Shown in pieces: positions 50,883-63,509 of a stretch of DNA of 64,000 bases. Source of the DNA: Syngnathus acus (lineage: Eukaryota > Chordata > Actinopteri > Syngnathiformes > Syngnathidae); assembly GCF_901709675.1 (NCBI RefSeq), contig NC_051089.1:3202476-3266475 (forward strand), in the 5' to 3' direction. How positions within the stretch are numbered: position 1 is the first letter of the stretch; each line of letters starts with the position of its first letter. The notes beneath the pieces are model-generated. The model did not search any database. It saw nothing but the letters and a program-made list of their open reading frames with translations, and was not told the origin of the DNA. The translations under genes were made by a program, and so were the position numbers.

Positions 50883-53800
50883 CCATCGGTGATCAATTTC
50901 TGCTCAATGCTCAAAAACACAAAACGGTTAAAGGATAAAAAGTATAACGAATGCGTTTTTTAGATACAGGCAACTAATATCCTTGAAGGCAGATGTTTTA
51001 TTTCGGAAAGTAAATGTCAGATGATGTGAGTCAGTCGCACAGATCAGCACGCCGTCATTCGCAAGAGACTTAACCTGACGTCTGTGACACCGGATCGACG
51101 CTCAGTATTTTAGTTTCCGGGGTTATTTTCAGTTTTTTTTTTCCATGTCATTCTTCAGAGGCAATCAATGGACCCTTAAGTGCACAGAACAGCGGATGAA
51201 AGCAAGAAATACTGACAAAAATAGGAGAAGCAATTTGTCTCGCGATCCTGATTTCCTGTCTACACTTGAAAGCAGCCCACACGGCTACATTATGTTTCGC
51301 TTTGGCTTAATCCAGATGAATTCTGTACGTGTGACTTTCAACCGTTGCAATCAGCGAGTCTTGAGGGAAACTATAATGTCCAATCAAGGACTTGAGCTTA
51401 GTGTTCCGGCTTTCTTGAACTGCACAAATGACTTGACCATAATTAGCCCGTATGTAAAAAAAAAAAGACAGCATTTTTTTTTTCTCTCCCTCTTGCAACT
51501 TCTTTGTTGCTTTCTTAACTTTAGCCCATCTATCAGAGCTCAAGAATAATCAATGCATTCCTAATGACCTTGGAGCCCCGTGGCGTCTCTGGCGGCGGTG
51601 CAACCACGTAGCATAGCAAAGCTGTGATCCTCAAAGAATTTCCATCACAGAAATAATGCTCTCCCCAAAGGCGCTGCCGCAAACGCCCCGCCCCGAGCAC
51701 CAACGGGCTGAGATAATTTCAACACATAAGCAGGTTCTTAGCACACCTTTAATCAATGCCAACGCAGCTTTTTTGGGGGGAGGGAGGGGCGAGGCAATGA
51801 GGAGATAACGCCGGTGTAACCCGGGGACTTGCTGCGGAGGAAACGCGGGGCAGCAAAAGCCCGCTGGGTAATAAGAAACAAAACTCCTGACAAAGACTTC
51901 CCCTGCCGGGGTTGGTTGCGGCGAAGTCACCTAATGAGCAAGAAGTTTGCTAGCCGACAACAACACAAACGATAAAGTGTTTTGCTGACGTTTGTGAGAT
52001 GTACACAAATCACAATCTTAGAATTTCGGGATCCAGATCAAACTTCAAACCAGCATTCCCACAGCAAAGAATATGAAAGTTCCTCGGTGGTTTCCGACCC
52101 ACCCGTCTGTATCCCGCCACCCCCTTCGTCTCCCATGAAACTGATAGATGAAACCATTTCCCCCGAACCAAACATGCCCGCAAACATTACGAGCGCCATT
52201 TCCTCTTCCCGTATGAGGCCGGGAAGTCGTGAAGGCGGCTGTTGAGGGCCTTTCCAGGTGATGAAGTGCCTTCCCTCGGTGGCTCTCTCCTCACATATCA
52301 CGAAGGAAATACGCAAGATTTATCAGTGTTGGCCCTCTGCGGAGCCCATATGCTGTTTTATCTGGGAGCAGGTGTATTGAATTGAATCCTTGATAACATT
52401 GTCAGAAAAGGCAAAACGAGAGACGGATAACTCAGCGCGTGTCTCCAGCCCAACAATTTTGATAGTGTGAGACCACCTGATTTAATGACCCGCCTCGCCC
52501 TTTCCGAGCCGCTATTTGTAACGATGCCGTCGGCATGACTGAGATTAAACACTGTGCCGGTTTTTCTGCTGCTTAATGACAAGCGCCAGGTGTCAGCGCG
52601 CGCTAAACTCGGCTAGCGGAGACTCGTGCTAATAGGACACCTTCGGGCCTTTGGCTTTGACCTGTGGGGGAATTTGCATTTGTGAGACGTGCGGTGAAAA
52701 TGCATGATTTAAATCGTGCGGCTGGTTACGCATAAAGTAGGTTGAGTTTGGTACTTAGACAACATCATCAGCACTTTGCTGATACTTTTTTTTTTGAAAG
52801 GGTTAGCTTTAGCCATTCTCTGAGCAGTATTGGATTATGAAATTTATGAATAATGGACAACCCGCCCTCCTTCCAAAAAAAATTAATAATTGATTATTGG
52901 TCTTCAAATTACATTACTCTTGCATTAAAATCAGTATTTATTGATTGTATAATTTAGATCTTTACATAAATCATATTTCTTATTTAAATTGTTTTTTTTC
53001 ATCCTCATTGATAGCAAACAACATTATTAAAAACTTTTTTCTTTCTCTTTCCAAATGAAAATATAACAGTTTTATAATGCAATTTTCTGGATTCATCTTG
53101 GACATCTTGTATTTTTTTCCAAATGACATCACTTCTGATGATGTCAGAGGTCAAACCGCACAGAAACGTTCTTCTCCGTCAGAAGGAGATGGAAGTGCAC
53201 GTGGCCAAAATGTCGCACATTGTCGACCTGATCGATTCGCCGCCTCTTCTGGGACTAATCCGGCCAAACTGTGAAAATGGAGTAATATTAGCAGCCGGTC
53301 CATATCGCGGGGCTTCATCGACCGAATGCTCAATAGCAAAGAGCAAATATCAAAGTGTTGCACTCAGCGACGCCTGCTCGCCATTTACTTGCGAGCGCTG
53401 AAATGCAAAAAAAAAACCTTTTGTGACGTCTGAACGGCTTCTTTTTTGCCTCCCGGGCGCTCGCCGTTGGATGCTTGACTTCCGCCTCCTCCGTCAGTCA
53501 AATGTCTGCCAGGGGAGTTTTTAAAGCCTCCACATTCCTCTTCTGACTGACAGATTCCAGCCGAAAGAGTCTATGTTTAGAAGAACGTAGGCCGGCCGCG
53601 TCAGAAGAGGGCTTTCAATTCATGCCACATCGCCAGGAAAAACAACACTAATCTTTGTTTTTTTTGTGAAGCCCTTCACCTGTTAGCTTATATTGTCCCC
53701 ATGTTTTCAAAAATACAAAAAAGTCATAAAGGTTTAGAGTCGGCCATTTTGTATTAAGCAGACATTTTTCCGTTTCCAACTCGAGCTATCTCCATATTGG

Positions 53801-56313
53801 CGGAATCTGGTGTCAACGCAACAATCTTGTCTCTTTGCAGACATTTCCTGAAGGTGTGTCAAAGTAAAAGAAACCGGTGGCAATCAAAGACTCTTTTGTT
53901 ACTCCATGATAGAGCTTTCTTTCCTCTCGTCTCGTTTTGAGAACTCAGCACAATCTCCTTCTTTGGAGCGCTTTAAGTCCTTATAGGATTCTATTGTGAA
54001 GACTCAATCATCCTTCAAAGAATGGAGGTTTTTTTTGTTTGTTCTCGAAGAGGATCTTTCAGTCTTATCTTTCTGGAGATTTGGCATTCATCTTTCTTGT
54101 TGGCAGGTTGTTTGAGCTTTCTCGTGGTGTCAAGCAGATGTTTGTCTAGCTAATTGCTAGCAAGACTTTTGCTAGTTAATTAGAAGCTGGTATAAAATGC
54201 GAAATTTCAAAACATTTGAGATTTTGTTATTGCGTCATGTAGGCTATTTCCTGGATATTCTTTATCGACCAATTTTTTTTCCGTCAAACCTTTCAACCAC
54301 ACACAGTACATAGAAGGACAACCCAAAATTAAGAAACATTCGAATTATCATCCTTGTTTGTGGGCGTAGCGTGACAGCAACGTTTGATGACTCGCCATAA
54401 AAGTCTAATAACTCAACTCCACAAGATCAGACGTTACCGGAATAAAGAGGTTTACTTGCCACAAAATCTTGTCAAACCAGCACATTTAATTTAAGACCGT
54501 GGTTGAGTTGTTGAATAAATTGAGTTGTAAAACACAGACGCACTACCAAGCAAGCCGGGCTCGGATGCAAATGTTTGATTATGCGCCGAGTAATGCGCTT
54601 TTTGGGGAAGAGGAGGCACTTAAATATTAGTAAATTGGCGGGATGGCCTCATGCGTGGTTGCCCCAATGAGAAGGCAAACACAGAAAATTGAATTACACA
54701 ATGTAGTTTTTGTCTTTATTTCCATAATGTGGCCCTTTAATGGAATTACTCGGCTAAGCACTGGATTTTCATTCGTCATTTGAAATTCAGATCGGCGCAT
54801 TATGGCAAAGCTGCTGACAAAATCGAAACACACTAAAGTGAAACGCAGGCTTGCATTTAATTACACAAAGAGAGCCAGAGCCAAAATGGATATTAATATT
54901 CTGCCGCATCATTAAAGAGAAGAGTAATTATTAAGAGGAAACACTACACTTGGTCTCAGTTATGTTGTCGTTATAAATGTCAAGGCAAAGTCAGCCCGCA
55001 GGACAAAGCGGCAACCATTAAGGCCGGGGCTTTAATTTAGAGTTAATGCCGTGTCTTCTTTAGCATATTTTTATTAATTTTCACGTTTTATGACTTTGTT
55101 TTAGAGGCCTTGCAAGGAAGATGAATTACTTAGCGTTTTGTTCCGTCTAAACCAACAGACTGATGACATCATCAGAGATGTTTTGATGTTGGCTGACCGG
55201 CTCTACGACGGCCATTTTGGTTCAACATGTATGTCTGATAGACATACAAACAAAATTTCACACGGCTGAGTTTAACTGGTTTCCAGGGCAGGATTTATTC
55301 TTATTATTATTAAATATATTATTATTATTAAGAAGAAAGTTAGATGGAGAGCTCTGCTTACAAGCTATGACATCAACTCAAACAAATTTGTGCTTGCATC
55401 TATGCGATTCAAATATGAAAGAAATCCGAGAAAATCTCAAATCGTCTTTGAAGGACACGAAAGACGTAGCAGATTTCACGACGGTGAAGGAACAAAGCAA
55501 ATTCCAGAGGGCCTTGTCGGGTGAGGTGAAATTACAGAAGGTGAGGAACATCGGGGAGGATATGGATGACTCCCGGGGAGAGCTTTACAGGCTAATAATT
55601 AGACATCAGCCATAACCTCTCTGCTCGTACAAACCTCTTCACCATTTCCTGCAAGTCATCACTTTTGCGTCACGTTTGAATGTACCGCACGGCGGCTGGC
55701 AGACTGGGACCGGTCGCTTTGAGGCAAATTCAACCTCATCAAAAGCGGCCTTGTATTTCCTCGTTAAGCGCGGGAAGCGTGATGAAAGCCACGCAGAAGG
55801 AGCAATTGTACGGCTGCTGTATTAGCCGGCCTCCATAGTTTTGTCTTCCTGTTTAACACAATGAAAGATTCATCCGCCGGTTTGGTCCCAGCACACCCGC
55901 TGTGCGGCAGCGCGGCGGCTTCCCGCCATTTGCCGGCTCACCGGGGGTCCTTTTAGATCCCGCTCCCGGTGGCCATCTTGTAATGTATCATCTCACGAAT
56001 GGTAGCGTCTTTTAAGATGCGTTTCAATAAAACATTGTGACGTTTGACGCGAGTCATCAAATCGACGAGGATTACGAGGGCCCGACTCGTACGCTGCTTC
56101 CTTGTATTTCGTGGAATATGGACTTATTGGGAAGTAGAAAGTAAATACAGTAGATTATTTTATTGCCTCTTTTTCACTTGTTTGACCTTAATTGTTTTTT
56201 TTTTGATTGACAAAATTTTATGTTCAAAGTATAAACCTCCCCCCCCCATTATATTTTCTGGTCTTTTATTGTTAAAAAAAAAAGTAGTGTAAAGTGTCTG
56301 AGGTCTTTTTGTG
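50883..56313. other. no gene seen
   Basis: Mostly unique-looking sequence with GC-rich blocks (51640-51910, 55680-55990) and an AT-rich part (52855-53080). The frame at 55217-55615 (132 codons) crosses an ATT-rich tract and has no recognisable domain. Confidence 0.5.
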
Positions 56314-56461
56314 GCTCAAGTAATTAGCTTTAATGATTAAATCCGGCCTAAAAGAAAAACGGTAATTAGTAACACTCTTGTCACCGCCGCAACGCTAAAT
56401 AATGAAACACGATTCATCTCGTCTTAATTCTCGCTCAAGTAATTAGCTTGAATGATTAAAT
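56314..56461 (+). repeat. 29-bp motif repeated 119 bp apart, homeodomain-like sites
   Basis: GCTCAAGTAATTAGCTTTAA plus TGATTAAAT at 56314-56342 recurs at 56433-56461 with one substitution. Both contain TAATTA and TGATTAAAT, which resemble homeodomain and PBX/MEIS-type binding cores. The bases between are not obviously repetitive. A regulatory role is inference only. Confidence 0.55.
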
Positions 56462-59400
56462 GTGACAAATGGAAAAGTATTCATTTGCATTTTCTCTCTT
56501 TTATGGTTCAAAGCATCAGTTAGTATTGTCCAAAAGAAAACGTGCAGTCGCTAGTACTTAATGTTACCCTTTATAACATTTTTAAAAAATCATCTTTGAC
56601 TTTTTCAGCTGCCGAGTGGAACAAAAAGTTCCTAAATAAAAAAAAAATCCCTGATTTTGCTTTCGCCACCGTCGTGTAAATCTTCCTGCCACGCGTTTGT
56701 CAAACAAACAGCTCTAAATAGTTTGATGTCAGTCACAGCCTAAATTTGTCATGTTAGCCTCCAGCTAAGAGGCTGTTTTCGTATTTTAAAAGCATTTTTG
56801 GGGCTTTTTCAAATGACACTGAAAGTGGAACAGACAGTGAAGACAACATTAATGCTAAAGGGTTAGCGGTGTTGTGGATTTTTTTTTAGGGGTCTTGTAT
56901 GTCAGATTAAGACTCAAGCCGTAACGCATATTCATCATGGCAGAACGAACGAGAATCACAAAAATGATCATCTTTCATTATTAATAACAAGAGCTGCAAC
57001 TAATAAATCTTTTCGGAATTGTTCCTCGGGTAATCGCCCCGCCCCCGTTTTCGAGGCAGACATTTTTGGGCCAAACAACTTTTTTCATAGGTGAAGCTTT
57101 TTGCTTGCAAATTTGTTTGAAAATACAAACGTTCTACAATTTGTAACATTCGACATGTGCTCTACAAGCTTTGCGTGCAGAGAAACAACTTCGTTAGCCT
57201 CCAGGTAATAAATAATAACAAAAAAAAACTGCGTATTGATTCTCGTCAACAAAAGCCCTTAATTCTTACCTTTTGTTCACAATAACAACATCCCAGCAGA
57301 ATTGCCGTCTAACCCCCCCTGACTGTTCTTTATCCCTCATTACGATTGAACTTATTCAAGCTAGCTAACCTTCACGTTGGAATTCATCAGTGTTTGCGTA
57401 TCTAATTCCGTCCACTTTGATCTTCGCTGGTGAAATAGAAACATCACGGTAAACAATCGGATCAGGTGTGCTCCACTTGAGGAAGAAAGTTTGCTCCCTT
57501 GGAGTGGACCGAGTTGCGCTGGCCCGCTTATTCACTTTCTCGGGTAGCGACCCGGGTGGATGGAAGTCGATGCGATGACAATGTTTTTGTAATTTTTTTT
57601 TTAAGGACTCGGTTGCAGATCGTATTGGTCCGAGCGGGGATGAAAGGATGACCTGATTGTATTTTAATCCTTATCCTAGGCAATGAAAAGGTTTTTATAA
57701 TTAACCAGAATGGTAATATTGTGTTACAGTACAACTCATCACCCTTCCTATTTACTTTTCTATGAGAACAGGAGATTAGATATGATGCAATTTCCCCTTC
57801 TTTACTATTTTTTGTTGTCTTTTTTTTTTTTTTCTATTTCTGAACGTGGTTGCGGTCTTGCCTCTCCGCTAATCTTGTCAGGAGATTAGACTTTGTAGGC
57901 CTTTATCTGATTCTCAGCATTCTCATAAATAACAAAAGCTTCTGATGTTATCCATTACTGAGTGTGACATAAAAAAGTGTGTGCGCCTATAGCGGGCTTA
58001 CACGTGCTCGTGTTTGTTTTTCAACACATTTGTAGCATTTATTTGGAGTCCAGCTCAGTCCGCATTAATTACACGACGTGATTGGGAACATTTTCACTTT
58101 GTATATTATTTCAGTTAATTCTATTTTTATTGTGCCTTATATAAGACACTTGCTAATTGAGTTTGTTTCAAGCTCATGTCGGTTGTACTTCGATTTAAAA
58201 AGAAATTCTTCCAAATGCAAACCGATGAGATTGGACAACTTTGAAGGTTTACTTTGTGTTGAAAGGGAAGTGCCCGACAGCCTTTGAGGCGTCTTCCACT
58301 TTATGCAACACGGCACTAAAGGCTCCGACTTTCCTGTTAACACTTCATAATGTCAACCTGATAAAAAGAAAAAAAATAGAAAAAGTCCACATAGGCAGAA
58401 GCTTGGCAGCATGAAGGTCTGCGTCCGACATTTTGTCGTGTTGCTCAAGGGTGTATGATAAGGTTTTTGGCGGGTTTTTTTTTGTTGTAATAAAAGCAAG
58501 TTGAGTCAAGTGGGTGAAAGTCAATTTTCTGTGTGGCATAAGCAGAGCAATATTTTGGTTTTATTTTGTGTAATTCTATTGACGTCGAAACAAGTCCTTT
58601 GTGTTTACACCCACAACGGCGCAAAACACCTTATTTTATTTTTTATTATTTATTTTTAAATATAACACGTTGCATAATTCACATTGCACGTGGGACTTTT
58701 TTTTTTACCTTGTGGATTATTTTATAAATCTGTTTCTTTGACTTTCTACTGTGCAACTGGAGAGAAAAAAAAAAAAAACACTTTTTGGGGGCTCTATGGA
58801 GTCACAGTCGTTTCTGTAGTTTATTTCTATTTTGTAACTACAACGATAGCACAGCAAGTAAAGTGTGTTAAAAGGCATTTTCTTTTTCTTGGTGCAGCAC
58901 ACCCAGAAACAACAAACTGACATTTATAGCAGGGAGAAAGGCATTTAAAAAAAAGAAAGTTGATGAGTAAGTGAAGAGCGGCGTAGGAAATGGAAAGCTA
59001 CGGGAACGCTTATCCTGCGGTTAGATGATGCATAAACCTGCCACCAGCCTTCTTGGAACAGATTCAACACGCCCGCTCCGTCCGCCCTGTTGTTTCTTGA
59101 CACCGCCGGCTTTTAAATCACAAGAATGCCGGTGCTACAAGGCTTTCTTTAGACTTTATTTCTTGATGAAATGTTCCACTTTACTTTATTTTTGTTCTTC
59201 TTCTCCCCTGACTCATGCAACATGGTTAGACGACTTCTTTTTTAAGATTAGAGGAAATGAGAGCATCACGCAGGACTGGAATGGTTTTGGAACAGCAGGG
59301 TAGGCTCCACTACTGAGTCTTTAAAGGCTCAGCAAGAGAAGGAGAGAGATGTTTACTACGTTTCCCATAAACACTTTCTTTGACTTATTTGATCAATAAG

Positions 59401-59708
59401 GCCAATCAAATGGGAAGTACTCGGCGATGTTTTGAACGCCTTTAGTTATTGCCGTCTGACTTTGCCAAAAGGAAAATGCGTGATAACGACCAACCTTAAC
59501 CGGAACATAACCTTAAAGTTTTACAAGACAAACTAAAATTACAGAAATGGAATGGCCTTTCTCCACAGGGTAATTTATAAGCATCTGACATGGCTGCTCA
59601 GGACAATGTAGCCAAAGCAAAAAGCATAAACTGATCCCCATTCTATTTATTTATATTCTTATTTACTTTTTTAATTTATATTCTTATTTATTCTTATTTT
59701 TATTTTCA
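56462..59708. other. no gene seen
   Basis: AT-rich intergenic DNA with poly-T/poly-A runs (57594-57603, 57820-57834, 58765-58780) and an ATTT-rich tract (59640-59708). No coding or RNA feature recognised. Confidence 0.5.
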
Positions 59709-59782
59709 TGTACCGTAACTCCCTGCTAGTATTTTCAAACTTTTACTTTATCCCTCTCAAGGTATTTTTCAAAGATTTATTG
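59709..59782 (+). repeat. 74-bp direct repeat, left copy
   Basis: This segment, from TGTACCGTAACTCCCTGCTA to CAAAGATTTATTG, is repeated in direct orientation at 60769-60841 with a few substitutions. The pair brackets the hAT remnant. It is far too long for an 8-bp hAT target duplication, so it marks an earlier repeat or a later local duplication. Confidence 0.8.
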
Positions 59783-60768
59783 CAGGGGTGGCCAACCAGT
59801 CAGACACTAAAAGACATTTTATCATACACATCCATCCCTTCCTCTTACACACACACGCCACTGCTCAGCCAAATTTATTGTGTGACATTATTATGTCACA
59901 CACCAACATGATAATGACAGAAATTGACTCCTACAATACTTAGACCACAAGCCAGTCATTTTCAATAATGAACATTGTGTGCACTGTCTCACAAACTCTC
60001 AGTTCAAAAAAGTCCAGAAACAAAACATAATAATTTACAATAGTGTTTTTTCACTTACTATGCATGTTGCTTCGTGCGACTTCTGGCATTCCTTGCCTTG
60101 AACAATCCTCTTCAAATGTGGCTTGTATCCCGTTGTTGCCACTCGAAGCAATTCTTTTTGTTGGATGTCTGATACCATTCGTTTTAGTTTGGCGTTTTCA
60201 GGAGACAAGATTTCAAAGACGTCACTGAGGTATGTTTTAACTTTTTAGACCGTGCAATGTTGCAAGCCAGTTGTTGCAAGCCAGTTGATGCAAGTGTGGC
60301 AGTCTCTGAGTGCTTCGTATTTTTTTTTGCAAACCTGCACCTGTTTTTCTGCCTGATTTTTCAAAGTGTCCAACTTGCGCTTGCAAAATTCAGTCCCTTT
60401 TGGAAAGTCCTGATCGATGTTAGCGTGGAGTGATCGGAAGTGGCGCTGAAGATTTCAACCTTTGACATGCGCGAATGACGTCTGACGTATCAGGCAGAAT
60501 GGCTTGCCCTGACGTTGGGGGGAAAAAAAAAAAAAACTTTCCCACCCTGTTAAAAACCTCCTGTGTTCATCTTCATATTTTCGTTTAGCTGCGCATTTTT
60601 TCCTGCCATTTTGAGAGCGAAATTGACACTAATTGTTTATTCGGGTTTGCCCCACCTGCTTTGTGGAATTTCACCTCATGCGCATGCGCGTTTGACGAAA
60701 ATACCTAATTGAACTCAAGCGAAATGAACACGCACAAAAAATAACACTCACACAAAGAGACAGCCTGA
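59783..60768. mobile_element. remnant hAT element enclosing the transposase fragment
   Basis: A hAT-like terminus, CAGGGGTGGCCAACC, starts at 59783 and faces right toward the decayed transposase. The matching inverted terminus expected near 60760 was not found, so the right boundary is inferred from the start of the direct repeat at 60769. The element is incomplete or rearranged. Confidence 0.45.
60050..60615 (-). pseudogene. decayed hAT-type transposase fragment with BED-like zinc finger
   Basis: On the minus strand, shifting frames give a recognisable transposase N-terminus: KRKYEDEHRRFLTGWES, then after a frameshift at a poly-T run RQGKPFCLIRQTSFAHVKG, a stop codon, then NLQRHFRSLHANIDQDFPKG and FCKRKLDTLKNQAEKQ. 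The pattern GKPxCLIC...NLxRHFxxxH...FPxG is that of the BED-type finger in hAT transposases and their domesticated relatives (ZBED5 and GTF2IRD2-like proteins). The second zinc-binding Cys is Arg here, and there is at least one frameshift and several stops, so the copy is dead. Further minus-strand sequence (60235-60065) includes LSPENAKLKRMVSDIQQKE, which may be more of the same protein. It lies 1.7 kb downstream of the cdh8 stop, on the same strand. Confidence 0.7.
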
Positions 60769-60883
60769 TGTACTGTAACCCCCTGCTAATATTTTCAAAC
60801 CTTTACTTTATTCCTCTCAAGGTATTTTTCAAAGGTTTATTCAATAAACCTTTGAAAAACACCTTGAGAGGGATAAAGTAAAA
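60769..60883 (+). repeat. direct repeat right copy plus inverted copy (palindrome)
   Basis: The right copy of the 74-bp repeat spans 60769-60841. It is followed at once by about 40 bp in inverted orientation (60843-60883), forming a hairpin with arms of roughly 40 bp that meet at GGTTTATTCAATAAACC. At one site (GATAAAGTA) the inverted arm agrees with the left copy at 59709 rather than with its own partner. Confidence 0.8.
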
Positions 60884-62268
60884 ATACATCTAAATAAATA
60901 ATAATAATAAATATCTAAATCTAAAATCTATAATAAACTTTCCCCTCAAACTCTAATGGCCCTAATCCAAAACACTAACAGTAGCCCATTGTTTCATTAA
61001 AAAAAAAAGAAAAAAGGTTTGCTGATGTGTGAATCACACGACCTTAAAAACCGAGCTACATATCCAACCGCAGTCAATATTTTGGTCATCTCCATGGCGT
61101 GTTGCTTTCCTCTCCAAGTCGACGGTCCTTAAGCAACAGACGGAACCCAGTCAACGCTATTTATAAAAATATATTTCAACAAGTAGGAAACAATACAGGG
61201 TAATCTGGAGAGATTACAATACAGGGGAGTAAATAATTGAACATACACACTGATAAGCTTTTGAACGCACAGCAGAAAAGGTGAGCGGAAGACCGTCGGT
61301 CGAGTCTTCTGTTTTCGGAAATTTGAAATTCTCTACCAGCCTCGTCTGAAACTAATGATGTTAGCAGAAATGCTATGTACAGCACAAGCCAATATTTTTC
61401 TTTACTCGTATCATACAATGTACGCACAATATGCACACGGGCTGGATTTGCGTCTTTTTTTTGTCCTGGCGAATCAAATGCTGAGTTAGCGGTCAGCAGA
61501 AAGATGCTAACGCCGCAACCGGTGTTTCTCTTGGACTAAGCCCACTTATTTGAAGAGGATGGAAAGGAAAAGATGTAGAAAAACTCTTGAAAGGTAATGA
61601 ACAATCAACACAAAAAAACAAAGCATTAGGTTTCAATTGAACTTGCTTCTGTAAAAAGAAGGCCTCAGAGATTCTACATTTTTTTGTTGTTGTTGTTGTC
61701 CTCATGTCTTTTTATAGCTCAATGGCAACGCGCCAACCGTAGCATGTAAATACAAATAGTTGTATAAAGCGTAATTTATAAATGTGGCCACCATAGAGAG
61801 AACATATCAAATGATAACAAAGTCACTTTTGTTGTCAAAGCCAACACTCTTTTTTTGTCTTTTTTTGTTTTCTGTCGTTCAAATCTTCTCATACATTCAT
61901 TGTTGCAAGTTAGACCACGTATTGCTTTAAAGTCCGTTCGAGATTCGCTGACCTTGCAGCTCTCTGCTACTGGAAGTCACGGCAATGACTAACACCCAAA
62001 ACACTGCTAGACACTCCACAACGGAATCTAAAGTTTTTACACCCCACAAGAATCTCCTAGTAAAAAGACGGTTTGTTTCGGCTCAACGATTACAATGTGG
62101 ATGACTGCTAGACCTCAACTCTAGGAAGAATACAAAAAAAGTGGCCCGTGGTTTTTTTTTCTTCTCCTTGTTTTCTGTTTCTATAAGCCGATAGAACTCT
62201 AGCGCTTAATACACACGTGAACGGTAGAGAAAAAAAGATTCCGAAAGTCTTATGTTTTTTTTTTCAGG
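60884..62268 (-). other. cdh8: cdh8 3' flank, probably containing its 3' UTR
   Basis: This is AT-rich sequence directly downstream of the cdh8 stop codon. No canonical AATAAA was found on the minus strand close to the stop. A TATAAA-type variant lies at about 61160, and the first AATAAA noticed is at 60841-60836, inside the repeat described next to it. The 3' UTR limit is therefore undetermined. The open frames here are short and unlike any known protein. Confidence 0.45.
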
Positions 62269-62762
62269 TCAGGTCTCGCGGTCGCTCTCGCCCACCGAGT
62301 ACAGTTCCCCAAGTCTCCTGAAGCGAGGGCCCCACTCCCTGAGGTAGTCATAGTTCTGGTCCGAGTCGGACGAGGTGGTCTCCAGCGAGCTGAGCGAACC
62401 GGCGACCGATCCCCGGCCCTCGTAGCCGTAGATCTGGATGGAGTCGTACGGCGGCGCCGTGGGGTCATTGTCAGCCTCGTGCAGCCGCACGTTGATGAAT
62501 TCGTCCACGTCTACTCCGTTGGGGCCCGAGTGGTGGCCGGCGCGCGGCATGAACTGCAGGTCGGGCTTTATGTCCTTGCGCGGGAGATACCCGTTGATGC
62601 CATCCGGGTTCTGCAGGGTGGCGATGTCGAAGGCCTCGGTGTCTTCCTCGCCGCCGCCCTCGTCGTCGTAGCGGATGATGTTTTCACGCACGTCCTCGTC
62701 GTCCTTAATTATGAGCGGCTCGTTCTTGTGTCGCCGTAGCGTCACGAAGAGCACCACTATTA
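62269..62762 (-). CDS. cdh8: cdh8, terminal coding exon (complete cytoplasmic tail)
   Basis: This is the last coding exon. Its acceptor GGATAG precedes the first exon base at 62762 and the stop TGA is at 62271-62269. It encodes 163 residues plus the codon shared with the previous exon. The helix ends VIVVLFVTL, followed by the stop-transfer RRHKNEP. The juxtamembrane segment DDEGGGEEDTEAFD corresponds to the p120-catenin binding region. The distal tail has TAPPYDSIQIYGYEGRGSVA, a serine-rich stretch, and the beta-catenin binding end DYLREWGPRFRRLGELY, finishing GESDRET. From memory of the family, VDVDEFINVRLHEADND and the GESDxET terminus fit CDH8 better than CDH11, whose tail ends differently. 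The tail is intact with no frameshift. The exon is much more GC-rich than its flanks, which explains the open frames on its opposite strand. A teleost ohnolog of cdh8 cannot be excluded. Confidence 0.93.
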
Positions 62763-63509
62763 CTATCCGACAAAGACCGAGTCACAAGAGGGGGGGGGGG
62801 AGACGAGGAAAAACGAGTTCAAGCTTGTCTATCTCAAAAGTTTGCCAGAAATCATTTATTTTGTTGGCTGCAAAATCATCATTGCAGTGTGCGGGCACCG
62901 GGAACCGTACGAGACAGCCAGCCAGCTTCCGCTAGCGGGACCGAGCCAAAAAGGCAGCAGGTTTAGAGAATGGTGAGCGAGGAAGTTGGTGCAATTTGTC
63001 TATTTACTTGTTTACAGCTGTTTAACTGTGAAACAGCATTTAGCGTTAGCCAAAAATCTTAGTGCAATCATCGGCCGTCTGATTGACTCGTGATTTTCAT
63101 AATTTTTTTTTTGTCTTCTACGTGCTATATAAATAACATAATGTTTGCAGTTAGGATGCATTCACAACAAGAGAATGAGTTTGTATGGGACAAAAATCCC
63201 ACTACCCAGGGACTAAAACCAAATTTTGTGACTGCTCCTTGGTCATGGAAATTGGCTGGAATGTTTTTTTTGGTGGGTCAATTGGGATCACGTACAAAAA
63301 CCCTAACCCTGACCCTGTGCCGTGTATGCAAATCTATATTTGTTAACCAAGTAATGTCCAGAGGCCAAAATCTGCTCCAGTGTCAAAAGAACTGTCTAGA
63401 AATGTGTTTGGTTGGAGGTAGGGTCATTTGGGTCAACATAGATGTAGCCAACATTCATCGTCTTCTCAGAAATGTCAGGTCAAGAATGAAACTTTGGTCC
63501 AAACCTCAC
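62763..63509 (-). other. cdh8: last intron of cdh8
   Basis: This 747-bp GT-AG intron separates the two cadherin exons and splits a Val codon after its first base. Near its acceptor the minus strand carries a run of ten C residues (plus-strand G run at 62791-62800) within the pyrimidine tract. A short CCCTAA-like stretch lies at 63299-63313. No coding sequence or element is recognised inside it. Confidence 0.85.

Noticed and set aside
55217-55615. 132-codon plus-strand frame with a charged C-terminal half
   Set aside because: It crosses an ATT-rich low-complexity tract and has no recognisable family. It could be reconsidered if RNA evidence appears.
60043-60228. Plus-strand 61-codon hydrophobic frame
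   Set aside because: It is antisense to the transposase-like minus-strand sequence and has no support of its own.
62438-62935. Plus-strand frames opposite the last cdh8 exon, and the minus-strand frame at 62250-62468
   Set aside because: They are shadows of the GC-rich cdh8 coding exon in other frames.
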